Counted from the first letter of the stretch, positions 35,341 to 45,527 are shown. The stretch is DNA of 64,000 nt from Aestuariivivens sediminicola (GCF_022662015.1 NZ_JAKMCM010000004.1:1-64000), one strand, 5' to 3'. Notes: generated by a model from the letters alone, not told the origin. Program-made: numbers and translations.

Positions 35341-36498
35341 TTACTTCATGTATTTCTGTTTCTTACTCCCCTCATACATCACATATTTCACCAATCGTGC
35401 TTCCAGTTTGGCATTATAGAGTTGTATTTTCCTTGAGGGTCTCAGTCCGACATGTTTTAAAGCGTCGAGATTACTGGTAATGAACCAGGCATCGGTACCC
35501 GGATAATTTTGTTTGAGCGTATCGCCAATGTTTTTGTAAAAATCCTGCATATCAATGTTCAAACGTTCCCCGTAGGGTGGATTAAACACCATATGGAGCT
35601 TCTGGTGACCCCCTTTTCGTGTTTTGAAGAAATCTTCGTGCTGCACATGAACAAAATCCTCCAACCGGGCATATTTAATATTTTCTCTGGCTTTGGCTAT
35701 GGCACTGGGCGCTTTATCGTAGCCCGTTATCTTGTAATGAAAATCGCGGGTTTTATTGAGTAGTGAGGCTTCAATTTTTTCAAAGAGATCCACATCCCAA
35801 TCCTGCCAGCGCTCAAATGCGAATTCCTTACGCATCAGATTAGGGGGAATGTTGCAGGCTATCATGGCCGCTTCAATGAGGATGGTGCCACTACCACACA
35901 TCGGATCCATGAAATCACATTGACCATCCCACCCCGACAGTAGGATCATCCCTGCTGCCAGAACCTCATTTATTGGTGCAATATTAGTAGCCGTCTTATA
36001 ACCGCGTTTGTGCAGGGATTCGCCGGAAGCATCGAGAGATACTGTGCATTGGTGCCGGTCTATATGAATGTTTATTTTGATATCAGGAAATTTTAAGTCC
36101 ACATTTGGCCGTTGACCTGTGGTATTTCGAAATTTATCGACAATGGCATCCTTGGTCTTCTGTGCGATGAATAAGGAATGTTTAAACAATGGGCTATGTA
36201 CGGTGGCATCAATGGCAAGAGTGCCTTTAGGACTCAAATAGTTTTCCCATGGCATCTTATAGATCGCGTTATACAGGTCGTTTTCATTGTGCACTGAAAA
36301 GGCATGTATCGGCTTAAGTATTTTTATTGCTGTTCGTAGCCCGAGATTGGCTTTGTACATAAAGCCTTTATCGCCATAAAATGAGACGCTGCGTACACCC
36401 TTTTCAATCTTCTGGGCACCTAATTGCAAAAGTTCTTTAGCGAGTATTTCCTCAAAACCGAATAGGGTTTTGGCCACCATTTTAAAATTTTCTTCCAT
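35341..36498 (-). CDS. THUMP domain class I SAM-dependent RNA methyltransferase (RlmL/Trm14-like)
   Basis: A 385-residue RNA methyltransferase. Residues about 45-155 form a THUMP domain (AIKILKPIHAFSVHNENDLYNAIYKMPWENYLSP), which binds RNA. The catalytic Rossmann part has the SAM-binding CDFMDPMCGSGTILIEAAM near residue 195 and the base-binding motif MVFNPPYGERL, the NPPY type for N-methylation of adenine or guanine. This is the short RlmL N-terminal form without the RlmK half. Target probably 23S rRNA G2445 or a tRNA guanine; not certain. A -7 element (TATTTTTG) lies at 36526-36519 on its strand. Confidence 0.9.
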   Translation of the reverse strand: MEENFKMVAKTLFGFEEILAKELLQLGAQKIEKGVRSVSFYGDKGFMYKANLGLRTAIKILKPIHAFSVHNENDLYNAIYKMPWENYLSPKGTLAIDATVHSPLFKHSLFIAQKTKDAIVDKFRNTTGQRPNVDLKFPDIKINIHIDRHQCTVSLDASGESLHKRGYKTATNIAPINEVLAAGMILLSGWDGQCDFMDPMCGSGTILIEAAMIACNIPPNLMRKEFAFERWQDWDVDLFEKIEASLLNKTRDFHYKITGYDKAPSAIAKARENIKYARLEDFVHVQHEDFFKTRKGGHQKLHMVFNPPYGERLNIDMQDFYKNIGDTLKQNYPGTDAWFITSNLDALKHVGLRPSRKIQLYNAKLEARLVKYVMYEGSKKQKYMK

Positions 36499-36568
36499 AG
36501 TTTTACACCAATAGGTTGCAAAAATAGTGTAATTTTACCGCAAACATAAGGTTTACTTAAATTATGGG

Positions 36569-36650
36569 TTAAGGATTGAAGTGACATCCCCCGGCTATCG
36601 GGGATATAGCGGAAAGCCTGACCGCGCCGATGGCGTGGTAACCCCAAAAA
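36569..36650 (+). ncRNA. Structured RNA resembling the Flavo-1 family
   Basis: A GC-rich island in AT-rich surroundings, with two hairpins. ATCCCC pairs with GGGGAT (36586-36606). CGCGCC-GAT-GGCGTG (36623-36637) follows. They are joined by the sequence ATATAGCGGAAAGC, a phrase I recall as conserved in Flavobacteria (Flavo-1, Rfam RF01705, from memory). The start GGATTGAAGTGAC is also typical of that element. It ends immediately before the ATG at 36654, so it lies in or just before the 5' end of that gene. The identification needs a covariance search. The hairpins themselves are visible. Confidence 0.5.
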
Positions 36651-36653
36651 ATT

Positions 36654-37385
36654 ATGGTCAACAAAACTGCAGCATGGTATTCGTCATGGTTTGACACACC
36701 ATTTTATCATATTTTGTACAAGGACAGAGATGCCAGTGAGGCCCAGGCCTTTATGAATACGCTTACCAATTATCTAAATATCCCTGAAGGCGGTAGTATT
36801 TTGGATTTAGCTTGTGGCAGAGGGAGACATGCCCGTTTTTTGAACAAAATGGGATTTGATGTAACCGGGGCCGATCTGAGTGAAAACAGCATAAACTATG
36901 CTAAACAATATGAAAATCATCGGTTGCGCTTCGTGGTTCATGATATGAGTCGGCCACTGGGTAAATCCTTTGACGCTATTTTTAATTTGTTTACAAGCTT
37001 TGGTTATTTTGAAAATGACATCAACAATCTAAACACCATTAAGGCGATAAAAGCAGATCTGAATACCTTTGGTTTCGGGGTCATCGATTTTATGAACAGT
37101 CAATTTGTTATGGATAGCCTGGTGCCTGAAGAATCTAAAATGATTAACGGTATTGAGTTTCAACTGAAGCGTCATGTAAAAGAGGGTTACATTTTCAAGG
37201 ATATTGCATTTAAAACTCAGGGCGAGGAATTCAATTTTACGGAACGGGTAAAAGCCTTTTCTTTGAACGATTTCGAACTCCTGTTTGAACAAGCAGATGT
37301 TAATTTATTAGATGTTTTTGGTGATTATAAACTCAATGCATTTGATGCCGGTACATCGGAACGTTTGATCATGATCTTTAAATAG
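36654..37385 (+). CDS. Class I SAM-dependent methyltransferase
   Basis: A 243-residue methyltransferase of the Methyltransf_25 type. The SAM-binding loop is ILDLACGRGRHARFLNKMGFDVTGADLS (about residues 46-73), followed by FVVHDMSRPLGKSFDAIFNLFTSFGYF with motif IV-like positions. The substrate is not evident; homologs act on small molecules or lipids. It begins just after the Flavo-1-like RNA. The next gene (ZIP transporter) follows after 14 bases. Confidence 0.85.
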   Translation: MVNKTAAWYSSWFDTPFYHILYKDRDASEAQAFMNTLTNYLNIPEGGSILDLACGRGRHARFLNKMGFDVTGADLSENSINYAKQYENHRLRFVVHDMSRPLGKSFDAIFNLFTSFGYFENDINNLNTIKAIKADLNTFGFGVIDFMNSQFVMDSLVPEESKMINGIEFQLKRHVKEGYIFKDIAFKTQGEEFNFTERVKAFSLNDFELLFEQADVNLLDVFGDYKLNAFDAGTSERLIMIFK

Positions 37386-37399
37386 TATGAAGAGCTATT

Positions 37400-38074
37400 A
37401 TGAATGATTACTTATTACCCATATTTGCTGTTGTTCTTGGTGTTGTTATAGCCAGTCTGACCTTGGATAAAAGAGCATGGAACTTGAAATTGCTCCTTTC
37501 TTTCAGCGGTGCCTTTTTATTGGCACTCACTCTGTTTGAACTGCTTCCAGAGGTGTATCATCATTTAGAAGCCAAGCTTACCGGTTTGTTTATAATGGGC
37601 GGTATCCTTTTGCAGATTATCCTGGAATTGTTCTCCAAGGGTGCCGAACACGGTCATGTCCATTTTCAGCGAAAGGCATCGCGTTTCCCGTGGCTTTTAT
37701 TTATCAGCCTCAGTATTCATAGTTTTCTCGAAGGCTTTCCGATTCACGAACACAACGATATGGTCTATGGGGTGTTAATCCACAAGATCCCGATTGCCGT
37801 GCTTATTTCCATGTATCTGTTCCATTCAAAATTCAAAACATTACAGATTGCTGCATTCCTCTCCGTGTTTGCCATTATGACACCATTAGGAACGTTTATT
37901 TCAAATAACACATCGGCTTTATCCGGCTATATTTATAGTATCAATGCCGTTGTTATTGGAATATTCCTTCATATATCAACAACCATTCTTTTTGAGAGCA
38001 GTGATGGGCATAAGTTCAACCTGTCTAAATTCGTTGCCATTGTGCTTGGTGTTGGAATAGCCTACTTCATCTAA
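37400..38074 (+). CDS. ZIP family metal transporter
   Basis: A 224-residue inner-membrane protein with about eight transmembrane helices and the ZIP metal-binding helices. The motif SIHSFLEGFPIHEH holds the HxxxEG signature for helix 4, and VLIHKIPIAVLIS supplies the second conserved His-Lys/Pro segment (helix 5). A cytoplasmic His-containing loop (KGAEHGHVHFQ) is also seen. It probably imports zinc or another divalent metal. The next gene begins at its stop codon (overlap 1 base). Confidence 0.9.
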   Translation: MNDYLLPIFAVVLGVVIASLTLDKRAWNLKLLLSFSGAFLLALTLFELLPEVYHHLEAKLTGLFIMGGILLQIILELFSKGAEHGHVHFQRKASRFPWLLFISLSIHSFLEGFPIHEHNDMVYGVLIHKIPIAVLISMYLFHSKFKTLQIAAFLSVFAIMTPLGTFISNNTSALSGYIYSINAVVIGIFLHISTTILFESSDGHKFNLSKFVAIVLGVGIAYFI

Positions 38075-38502
38075 TGTTCAGTAAGGAAGAATCAAAGCAA
38101 TTAAGACAGGAATTTTGGACCAGTTTCGGCAAGTCTTACCCACGCAGATGGATCCTGTATCATACCAAAATTAAAGGCTTGAGCTTTAAATTTCATTTCG
38201 ATACCAACTCCGCCCTGGTAGCCATGGATTTGGAAGGCAGTTTGGACCACAGAGCTTCCTACTGGGAAAGACTGATGTCCTTAAAACCGATACTTTTAGA
38301 GGAGTATCTGCCCGAAGCGATTATTGATGCATTTTATGTTCCGGAGCACCAAAAGGAACGCTCCCGGATTTATGTGCCGTTGCAAAAAAAAGTTTCCATT
38401 CATGATAAGCAAACCTGGCGAGACGTCATGTCGTTTTTTTACGATACCATGGATTTGTTCGAGGCTTTTTTTAAGGATTACAAGGACCTTATTGAGGGAT
38501 AA
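38074..38502 (+). CDS. DUF4268 domain-containing protein
   Basis: A 142-residue cytoplasmic protein matching DUF4268, often found with restriction-like or regulatory genes but of unknown function. Features are QLRQEFWTSFGKSYPRRWILYHTKIKGLSFKFHFD and the acidic C-terminal helix. Its start overlaps the ZIP stop by one base, so it is translated in the same operon. No link to metal transport is known. Confidence 0.85.
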   Translation: MFSKEESKQLRQEFWTSFGKSYPRRWILYHTKIKGLSFKFHFDTNSALVAMDLEGSLDHRASYWERLMSLKPILLEEYLPEAIIDAFYVPEHQKERSRIYVPLQKKVSIHDKQTWRDVMSFFYDTMDLFEAFFKDYKDLIEG

Positions 38503-38573
38503 GGATTCTTAATAGACATTTCACTTTTAATTATAAACCAAAATACCTAGTTTTACTTAAACAAACCATAAGC

Positions 38574-39662
38574 GTGGACTCAAAACTAATTTCCAACGGT
38601 ATTTTAAGGGCTGTTGCTATCCTGATCGGGATTGCGGTGATCTTATTTTTCTTATTTAAAATCCAGTCGGTTATCGCCTATATCGCTATTGCAGTTGTTA
38701 TTTCATTGATTGGCAGACCCATCGTGTTGTTTTTGAGACATCGATTAAAATTTAATAACACTGTGGCAGTGGTCGTTACCATGCTGCTCATGCTGGCGAT
38801 TTTTGTTGGACTGGTGGGCTTATTTATTCCATTGATTATTAAACAGGGACAGAATCTGTCGCTTTTGAATATTGAGGAATTGAAGGGTAATATTGAGAAT
38901 CTTTACGCTGAAATAGTCCGTTATTTTAATTTGCATCAGATCGATGTTGAGCGGTCTTTGAAAGATTCGAATTTACTTTCTAAAATTGATTATTCCATCA
39001 TACCTAATTTTCTGAATTCCATTGTTAGTGGTTTGGGTAGCTTTAGTATCGGACTTTTTTCGGTATTATTCATTTCCTTTTTCTTTTTGAAGGATAGCAG
39101 ACTTTTTGAAAATGCCATTCTTACTTTAATACCGGACAGCAAAGAATCGCGCTGGAAGGCGTCCTCTGATAAAATCAAGGATCTCCTATCACGGTATTTT
39201 GTCGGACTCATTTTTCAAATATTCATTCTATTCATTATATACACCATAGGGCTTTTAATAATTGGGGTAGAAAATGCAGTAGTCATTGCCTTTTTATGTG
39301 CTTTGTTGAATCTGATCCCTTATATCGGCCCACTGATCGGCGCGTTTTTAATGATCACTTTGACGATGACCAGCAGTCTGGGAGAAAGTTTCAGTGGTGT
39401 TATTATGCCCAAGACCTTATGGGTGCTATTGGTTATTGCGGTTGGTCAGTTAACGGATAACTTTTTTAGTCAACCGGTTATTTTTTCAAAAAGTGTCAAA
39501 TCGCATCCCCTGGAAATTTTTTTGGTGATTCTCATAGCGGGCATCCTTTTTGGTGTTTTAGGGTTAATCATTGCCGTACCCGCCTACACGGCCATTAAGG
39601 TGATTCTACAGGCCTTTCTATCCGAAAATAAGATTGTGAAAAAGCTGACTAAAGACATCTAG
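38574..39662 (+). CDS. AI-2E family transporter (PerM-like membrane protein)
   Basis: A 362-residue polytopic membrane protein of the AI-2E/PerM family, with about eight helices. It starts at GTG 38574 (MDSKLISNGILR), the only codon giving a full N-terminal helix. Conserved segments are LLNLIPYIGPLIGAFLM, the long C-terminal VIFSKSVKSHPLEIFLVILIAGILFGVLGLIIAVP, and the periplasmic region in the middle. Substrates are not known for most members. The methyltransferase gene starts 7 bases after its stop. Confidence 0.87.
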   Translation: MDSKLISNGILRAVAILIGIAVILFFLFKIQSVIAYIAIAVVISLIGRPIVLFLRHRLKFNNTVAVVVTMLLMLAIFVGLVGLFIPLIIKQGQNLSLLNIEELKGNIENLYAEIVRYFNLHQIDVERSLKDSNLLSKIDYSIIPNFLNSIVSGLGSFSIGLFSVLFISFFFLKDSRLFENAILTLIPDSKESRWKASSDKIKDLLSRYFVGLIFQIFILFIIYTIGLLIIGVENAVVIAFLCALLNLIPYIGPLIGAFLMITLTMTSSLGESFSGVIMPKTLWVLLVIAVGQLTDNFFSQPVIFSKSVKSHPLEIFLVILIAGILFGVLGLIIAVPAYTAIKVILQAFLSENKIVKKLTKDI

Positions 39663-39669
39663 TTTTTAT

Positions 39670-40848
39670 TTGAATAAAGCTATTTTAAATATTGAAATAC
39701 AGGACTTTATAAATAGTAATTTAAAATCGGATATTACTAAATTACTTTTAAAGGGAACAGCTTTTGAAGCGGTGGACACAAAGGCTGTTATCGAACAGAT
39801 CGAGGCGAAAAGGAGGTGTGTAACAAAGTTACCGACCTGGTATCATCATGATAACATCTATTACCCCAACAAGCTCCATATTGAACAAACGTCTTCCGAA
39901 ATTACTGCGAAATACAAATCAGATTTAATAGAAGGGCAATCTCTAATAGATCTTACCGGGGGTTTTGGTGTCGATAGCTTTTATTTTGCCAAACGGTTTA
40001 AACATGTCGTTCATTGTGAAATGGATCAGGCCTTGCATGAGATCGTTTCCCATAACTATAAGGAACTGGGATGTGACCACATTGAATGCATAAACGCCGA
40101 TGGTATTGCTTATCTGCAACATAGTGATGTGCAGTACGACTGGATTTACATTGATCCTTCCAGGAGACATGAAACAAAGGGTAAAGTCTTCTTTTTAAAG
40201 GATTGCCTGCCAAACGTTCCGATACATTTAAACCTGCTTTTTAAGCGTTCTAAACAGATTATGATTAAGACCTCGCCCCTTTTGGATATATCCGCCGGGA
40301 TAAGAGCACTCAACTTTGTTAAAACCATACACGTTGTAGCAGTTCATAGTGAGGTCAAGGAATTGTTGTGGATCCTCGAGCGTGATTACAAGGCTGGAAT
40401 TGAGATGAACACAGTTAATATTAAAGGCGATACCATTGAAAGATTCAATTTTTTATTGGAAGAGGAAACCGCTACAGAACCCCAATTCAGTGGCCCTCTT
40501 AGCTATCTTTACGAGCCCAACAGTGCCATTATGAAGTCCGGGGGGTTTAATGCCCTATCCAATGCCTTTGCACTTCCCAAATTGCATAGGCATTCGCATT
40601 TATATGTGAGTCATGAGCGTATCGATTTTCCGGGGCGAACCTTTAAGATTGCGGAGATCCTTCCCTACAGTAAAAAATTGTTTAAAAAATTGGGTATTAC
40701 GAAAGCTAATATCACAACACGGAATTTTCCGGAAACCGTGCAACACATTCGAAAGAAATTGAATATTCGGGACGGCGGGGATACCTACCTATTTTTTACC
40801 ACCGATTACCAGAACAATTTGATTGTCATTGTTTCAGAAAGAGTTTAG
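39670..40848 (+). CDS. SAM-dependent methyltransferase with THUMP-like C-terminal domain
   Basis: A 392-residue protein that starts at TTG 39670 (MNKAILNIEIQDFINS), 7 bases after the AI-2E gene stop; no ATG is available nearby. The methyltransferase core has LIDLTGGFGVDSFYFAKRF near residue 97, the Asp after it (HCEMD), and YIDPSRRHETKGKVF with the DPSRR motif. The C-terminal ~100 residues, including SNAFALPKLHRHSHLYVS and FPGRTFKI, match the THUMP-like domain (PF18096). Target presumably a structured RNA; not known. Confidence 0.87.
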   Translation: MNKAILNIEIQDFINSNLKSDITKLLLKGTAFEAVDTKAVIEQIEAKRRCVTKLPTWYHHDNIYYPNKLHIEQTSSEITAKYKSDLIEGQSLIDLTGGFGVDSFYFAKRFKHVVHCEMDQALHEIVSHNYKELGCDHIECINADGIAYLQHSDVQYDWIYIDPSRRHETKGKVFFLKDCLPNVPIHLNLLFKRSKQIMIKTSPLLDISAGIRALNFVKTIHVVAVHSEVKELLWILERDYKAGIEMNTVNIKGDTIERFNFLLEEETATEPQFSGPLSYLYEPNSAIMKSGGFNALSNAFALPKLHRHSHLYVSHERIDFPGRTFKIAEILPYSKKLFKKLGITKANITTRNFPETVQHIRKKLNIRDGGDTYLFFTTDYQNNLIVIVSERV

Positions 40849-40909
40849 CCTCTGAATTGGATAACCCGCAGCGAATTAAGTATATCTCATACTTGTATTT
40901 CTTGAGACT

Positions 40910-42256
40910 TTAATTTTTGAGAACATCTCCCATGGCTTTTTCATGTGCTGTTTTCACATCTGTCATCGTCTTAATGATATCGGGATGCATAGCGCTGAGA
41001 TCGTACTTTTCAGAGGGATCGTTTTCCAAATCGTAAAGGAGGGGTGGATTATGATATTTCGGTGGCCCACTGGGATATACAGTTTGTGTTATGAAATGTG
41101 CTTTCCATGGTCCCATTCGAACAGCGTATATTTTATTTCCCCGATAGAACATAAATGGGGCATGATCAATTGCTTCTTCGTTTCTTAACAAGGGCACAAT
41201 ATTTTGTCCATCAATGATTTTGTCGGGTAAATCAACCTCCGCAATGGCGGCTATTGTGGGTAACAGGTCCAAAGATGTTGACAGGGATGTGTTGACTTCC
41301 CCTTCCGGAACCTGACCGGGCCACCAGGCAATCATGGGAACCCGCTGTCCACCCTCCCAGGTGGTGCCTTTTCCTTCTTTTAACAGGCCGGAGGAGCCTC
41401 CATTTTGTTTTTGTACTAACCACGGGCCATTATCACTGGTAAAGATGACCAGGGTCCGTTTATCCAACAGTAATTCCTTTAATGTATTGAGGATCTGACC
41501 TGTACTCCAATCCAGTTCTTCCAGAACATCACCATATAATCCGCGCTTGCTTCTGCCTTCAAATTCCGAGGATGCAAACAGTGGTATATGAGGCATGCTA
41601 TGGGCCAGATACAGAAAAAAGGGGTCCTCTTTATTGTTTTTTATAAAGTTTACCGCTTCTTCAGTATAGCGTCGTGTCAGGGTGTGCTGATTAGCAGGGC
41701 GTTCTATGATATCCGTATTATACATCAAAGGTACATTACAATACCCCGGCTGACCATCCTTGGCAGGAATGTAATCCATATCATTCGAGTATGGGATTCC
41801 AAAGTAGTCGTCAAACCCGTGTACCATGGGTAAATACTGGGGTAAATGACCGAGATGCCATTTTCCAACGGCCATGGTTTTATAATCCTTTTGTTTCAGT
41901 ACCTCGGCAATGGTCACTTCATCGGGTTGAAGCCCATTATCGTCATTTGGAAAAAGGACGCGGCCTCTCATAATACCACCGACCAAACCGGTGCGAATGG
42001 GATATCTTCCGGTAAGTAAACCCGCCCGGCTGGGGGTACATACAGAAGCGGCGACATAGAATTGGGTAAATCGCATACCTTCATTTGCCATTCGATCAAT
42101 GTGCGGTGTTCGAATTGTAGGGTGTCCGTAGCAGGATAGATCACCGTAGCCCATATCATCTACAAAAATGATGATCACATTGGGTGCATCTATATTTTGT
42201 GTCATCACCGATAGTGACATGAATAGAAATATAGCCGAGGTTAACAGGTGTTTCAT
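40910..42256 (-). CDS. Formylglycine-dependent sulfatase (S1 family), secreted
   Basis: A 448-residue arylsulfatase A-type enzyme. The start at 42256 (MKHLLTSAIFLFMSLSVMTQ) gives a signal peptide; four residues further upstream (42268) are also open. Numbering from 42268, the metal-binding DD lies at 37-38 (FVDDMGYGD), the Cys-type modification motif is C77-T-P-S-R81, and later motifs are KWHLGHL, the IFTSDNGPW segment and PFFLYLAHSMPH. It hydrolyses sulfate esters, probably of algal polysaccharides. FGE-type maturation is required; none is in the window. It lies 58 bases downstream of the esterase gene on the same strand. Confidence 0.93.
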   Translation of the reverse strand: MKHLLTSAIFLFMSLSVMTQNIDAPNVIIIFVDDMGYGDLSCYGHPTIRTPHIDRMANEGMRFTQFYVAASVCTPSRAGLLTGRYPIRTGLVGGIMRGRVLFPNDDNGLQPDEVTIAEVLKQKDYKTMAVGKWHLGHLPQYLPMVHGFDDYFGIPYSNDMDYIPAKDGQPGYCNVPLMYNTDIIERPANQHTLTRRYTEEAVNFIKNNKEDPFFLYLAHSMPHIPLFASSEFEGRSKRGLYGDVLEELDWSTGQILNTLKELLLDKRTLVIFTSDNGPWLVQKQNGGSSGLLKEGKGTTWEGGQRVPMIAWWPGQVPEGEVNTSLSTSLDLLPTIAAIAEVDLPDKIIDGQNIVPLLRNEEAIDHAPFMFYRGNKIYAVRMGPWKAHFITQTVYPSGPPKYHNPPLLYDLENDPSEKYDLSAMHPDIIKTMTDVKTAHEKAMGDVLKN

Positions 42257-42326
42257 AATGGCGTTCATTTATAATTCATCATTTTGGGAAAGACACTTTA
42301 GACAGATACGAGGCAATAATTTCATA

Positions 42327-43217
42327 TTATTCTGGAATAGTAATCGTAGTTTGTATGATTTCATTATGATGTATGGCCCTTTTAAAAAAATTAAAAACCG
42401 CATCTAATTGTGAAAATGGTATTTCGGCCAGTTCATGTCCGCCTCCTAACTTTTGATGGAAATAATAGGATGTCCCTAAATTGTGCAATTTATCAGCAAT
42501 AATTTGCGACCCATCTAAAATAAGATGCCCTAAACTGTCTGTCGAACAGTAATGGTGTGTTGCCTTGCCAAAGGGCACTAAATTATCATCTGTACCATGA
42601 AATAGTACTGTCGGGATGGCATTATCTTTTGTGATATAATCGGCATCGACCACAGCACCCGCCAATGCTATGGCACCGGCAAATTTAACCTCGTCATATT
42701 GAGCGGTGTCATCCACAAAAAAATGTTTTAAATACGCCGCACTTAAAACCCCCTCTGCCCCTGCACTGCTGCCACCTGCAATTATCCTATTCGGGTCTAT
42801 CCGTAATTCGTCCTTGTTACTTATAACATATTTTGCGGCATCCAGATAATCTATGGTGGCTTGTCTAAAGATGTTTAGCTTGATGGTCTTTGGGCAGTCA
42901 CAACCCGCTCCAATGCCTAAATCCTTAAGCAGTAATCTGTATGAAATGGAAATGCCAATGAATCCATTTTCAGTTAAGTAATGCATAAATTGAACATCAT
43001 TGAGATTATCACGTTGGCCTCCCTCAAAACCACCACCATGCATCCATAAAACTACAGGTAAACTGTCATTCGTTTTGATATCAATTGGCGTGTAAACATC
43101 CATTTCCAATTTTACAGAATCTTTTACTGCATAAGTGTAAGTCACCTTATTCTGCGAAACCATGAGGGTATTTAAACCTAAAAAAACCATTACTACGCTC
43201 CATCTCATAGCCGTCAA
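42327..43217 (-). CDS. Secreted alpha/beta hydrolase (carboxylesterase type)
   Basis: A 296-residue esterase/lipase with signal peptide (about 1-20, MTAMRWSVVMVFLGLNTLMVSQ). The oxyanion motif HGGGFEGGQRD lies near residue 60 and the nucleophile motif is G-G-S-S-A-G, giving GxSxG. It also has the conserved FHGTDDNLVPFGKA for the acid and GGGHELAEIP for the His. The relation is to BD-FAE or acetyl xylan esterase-like hydrolases. It would deacylate polysaccharides. It probably forms a transcript with the downstream sulfatase. Confidence 0.88.
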   Translation of the reverse strand: MTAMRWSVVMVFLGLNTLMVSQNKVTYTYAVKDSVKLEMDVYTPIDIKTNDSLPVVLWMHGGGFEGGQRDNLNDVQFMHYLTENGFIGISISYRLLLKDLGIGAGCDCPKTIKLNIFRQATIDYLDAAKYVISNKDELRIDPNRIIAGGSSAGAEGVLSAAYLKHFFVDDTAQYDEVKFAGAIALAGAVVDADYITKDNAIPTVLFHGTDDNLVPFGKATHHYCSTDSLGHLILDGSQIIADKLHNLGTSYYFHQKLGGGHELAEIPFSQLDAVFNFFKRAIHHNEIIQTTITIPE

Positions 43218-43494
43218 ATTTTAATGTAGTACATTATATGTTTTGATTAACCCATTAGGATTAAACCTTGGGAAAAGATCAAAACTATAAAATAAAAATA
43301 AGTGAAAAATTTAAAGTTACAGGAAAGACATGATGTTAAATGCACCCAGAAGCTGATAAAATAGTCGAACACCTTTAAACCACAACCAGTTTAAACGGAG
43401 AAATAAGGGATGGACTTTAATGTAATTAAACCCTTTAAACCTTAGACGCACCTGCTATAAAAGGATTAACTGAATAGGCTCAATTGAAATTGCT

Positions 43495-44676
43495 TCAGGA
43501 TCGCATACCCCGTAAAATTCCGTGTTCCAGACCTCGTAATTCTGCCAAACCTCTCAATCTGCCAATTCCGGAATACCCAGGATTGGTTTTCTTCTTCAGA
43601 TCGTCCAGCATCTGATGCCCGTGATCCGGTCGCATGGGAATGACATGATCTGTTCTTCCTGCTGATGTTCTCTTTTTTTCTTCTTTCAACACCTCCTGGA
43701 TCACCCCAAACATATCGACATCGCCCTCTAAATGGTTGGCTTCATAAAAGTTGCCCTGGGTGTCCCTCTTTGTACTTCTTAAATGCAAAAAGTGAACGCG
43801 GTCGGCAAACCGTTTAAACATCTTCACCAGGTCATTATCGGCCCTTACACCGAGCGACCCTGTACAAAACGTAATGCCATTCGACCTGTCTGGAATCTGT
43901 TCAAATAAATAGGCATAATCAGCCTCTGTGCTTACGACTCGCGGTAAGCCCAAAATGGGAAAGGGTGGGTCATCAGGGTGTATACACATTAAGACATTAT
44001 TTTTTGAGGCCACCGGAATAATTTCTTTTAAGAATAGAACAAGGTTTTCCTTAAGCTTTTCAACATCAACATGCGCATAGGTGTTCAAAACGTCCTGAAA
44101 TTGTTCCAGAGTATAACCTTCTTCCGCACCGGGCAATCCCGCAATGATATTTTTAATTAACTTTTGTTTTTCAATTTCTGTCAGGGTATTGAAATAGGTT
44201 TTAGCGCGTTCCTTCTGATCTTCAGAATAAAGGGCTTCGGCGCCAGGTCTTTTTAAAAGGTACAATTCAAATGCCGCAAAAGCATTAACATCAAACCGCA
44301 ATGCTTTCGAACCATCCTCAACCTCATATTCCAAGTCTGTTCTGGTCCAATCCAATACGGGCATAAAATTGTAACATATCACCTTAATACCGCAATCCGC
44401 CAGGTTTTGAATACTTTGCTTATAATTCTCAATATAGTGCAAGTACTTCCCCAATCTGGTTTTTATGTTTTCGTGAACCGGAATACTCTCGACAACACTC
44501 CAGGTTAATCCGGCATCCTCAATAATTCTTTTTCGCTTGTTGATTTCATCGCTAGTCCAAACGGTCCCGTTGGGTATATGATGCAGTGCCGAGACGATCC
44601 CCGTGGCTCCGGCCTGTTTGATATCCGAAAGTGATACGGGATCGTTAGGGCCATACCATCGCCATGTTTGTTCCAT
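43495..44676 (-). CDS. uxuA: Mannonate dehydratase
   Basis: UxuA (393 residues) dehydrates D-mannonate to 2-keto-3-deoxygluconate, in the breakdown of glucuronate and alginate-type polymers. The start [37 protein letters not shown] matches the family. The metal-binding region includes [31 protein letters not shown] and the catalytic zone [19 protein letters not shown]. The end shows [13 protein letters not shown] and [21 protein letters not shown]. Full length. The SDR gene, whose product makes mannonate from fructuronate, lies 23 bases upstream on the same strand. Confidence 0.96.
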   Translation of the reverse strand: MEQTWRWYGPNDPVSLSDIKQAGATGIVSALHHIPNGTVWTSDEINKRKRIIEDAGLTWSVVESIPVHENIKTRLGKYLHYIENYKQSIQNLADCGIKVICYNFMPVLDWTRTDLEYEVEDGSKALRFDVNAFAAFELYLLKRPGAEALYSEDQKERAKTYFNTLTEIEKQKLIKNIIAGLPGAEEGYTLEQFQDVLNTYAHVDVEKLKENLVLFLKEIIPVASKNNVLMCIHPDDPPFPILGLPRVVSTEADYAYLFEQIPDRSNGITFCTGSLGVRADNDLVKMFKRFADRVHFLHLRSTKRDTQGNFYEANHLEGDVDMFGVIQEVLKEEKKRTSAGRTDHVIPMRPDHGHQMLDDLKKKTNPGYSGIGRLRGLAELRGLEHGILRGMRS

Positions 44677-44699
44677 AGTTATCTGATTATTAAAAATTG

Positions 44700-45527
44700 T
44701 TACACGCCACTGTAAGCTGCAAATCCGCCATCTATGGGGATAACTACCCCCGTGATAAAAGAAGACGCATCATTACATAAAAACAATGTCGAACTTATTA
44801 AATCCTCAGGTTGTCCGTAGCGTCCCATTGGTGTTTGATCAATAATTTGTTGTCCTCTTTGAGTTAAACTACCATCACTGTTTGTTAGTAATGTTCTGTT
44901 CTGTTCCGTTAAGAAGAACCCGGGGGCCAGGGCGTTTACCCGAATACCGACTTTTGAAAAATGTACAGCCAGCCATTGGGTAAAATTAGAAACGGCTGCC
45001 TTTGCACCACTGTAGGCGGGTATTTTTGTGAGCGGCGTAAAGGCGTTCATGGAGGATATGTTTAAAATACTGCATCCGGATCTACCAACCATATCTTGTG
45101 CGAATATCTGAGTGGGCAACAACGTTCCTATAAAATTGAGGTTGAATACGAATTTGATACCTTCCGGGTCCAGATCGAAAAAGGTTTTAAATCCTTCGGT
45201 TGTATTTTTAAGGTCCTCTTCAAACAAAAAGGGTTGGGATGTCGTGCCTAAGGGATGGTTCCCTCCTGCACCATTAATCAGTATATCACAATTTCCCAAA
45301 ATCTCGTTAACCTTCTTTTTGGCGGTTTCCAGGGCGGCCTTATCCAAAACATTAGCTGCTACACCAATAGCCTCACCACCTTCTTTCCTAATCTCATCGG
45401 CAACCACCTCTGCAGCCTGCACGTTTAAATCTAAAACGGCAATTTTATGGCCCTCTCTGGCTAAAGCTTTGGCCATTGTGCTGCAAAGGATTCCTCCGGC
45501 ACCGGTAATTACGATTACTTTACTCAT
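44700..45527 (-). CDS. SDR family D-mannonate oxidoreductase (fructuronate reductase)
   Basis: A 275-residue short-chain dehydrogenase. ATG 45527 gives [19 protein letters not shown]; the longer frame from 45620 includes the operator region and is not real. It has the NAD loop [14 protein letters not shown] at 85-90, the catalytic S158/S159, Y172 and K176 in [12 protein letters not shown], and the adenine-binding LDLN. It is directly upstream of uxuA, so it almost certainly converts D-fructuronate to D-mannonate (or acts in the reverse direction). Homology alone would allow another keto acid substrate. Expression is probably under the LacI regulator encoded divergently. Confidence 0.9.
   Translation of the reverse strand: MSKVIVITGAGGILCSTMAKALAREGHKIAVLDLNVQAAEVVADEIRKEGGEAIGVAANVLDKAALETAKKKVNEILGNCDILINGAGGNHPLGTTSQPFLFEEDLKNTTEGFKTFFDLDPEGIKFVFNLNFIGTLLPTQIFAQDMVGRSGCSILNISSMNAFTPLTKIPAYSGAKAAVSNFTQWLAVHFSKVGIRVNALAPGFFLTEQNRTLLTNSDGSLTQRGQQIIDQTPMGRYGQPEDLISSTLFLCNDASSFITGVVIPIDGGFAAYSGV

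Noticed and set aside
40878-40894. AAGTAT-ATCTC-ATACTT hairpin between convergent genes as terminator
   Set aside because: The stem is only 6 bp of mostly A-T pairs and the following T-run is short, so it was not called.
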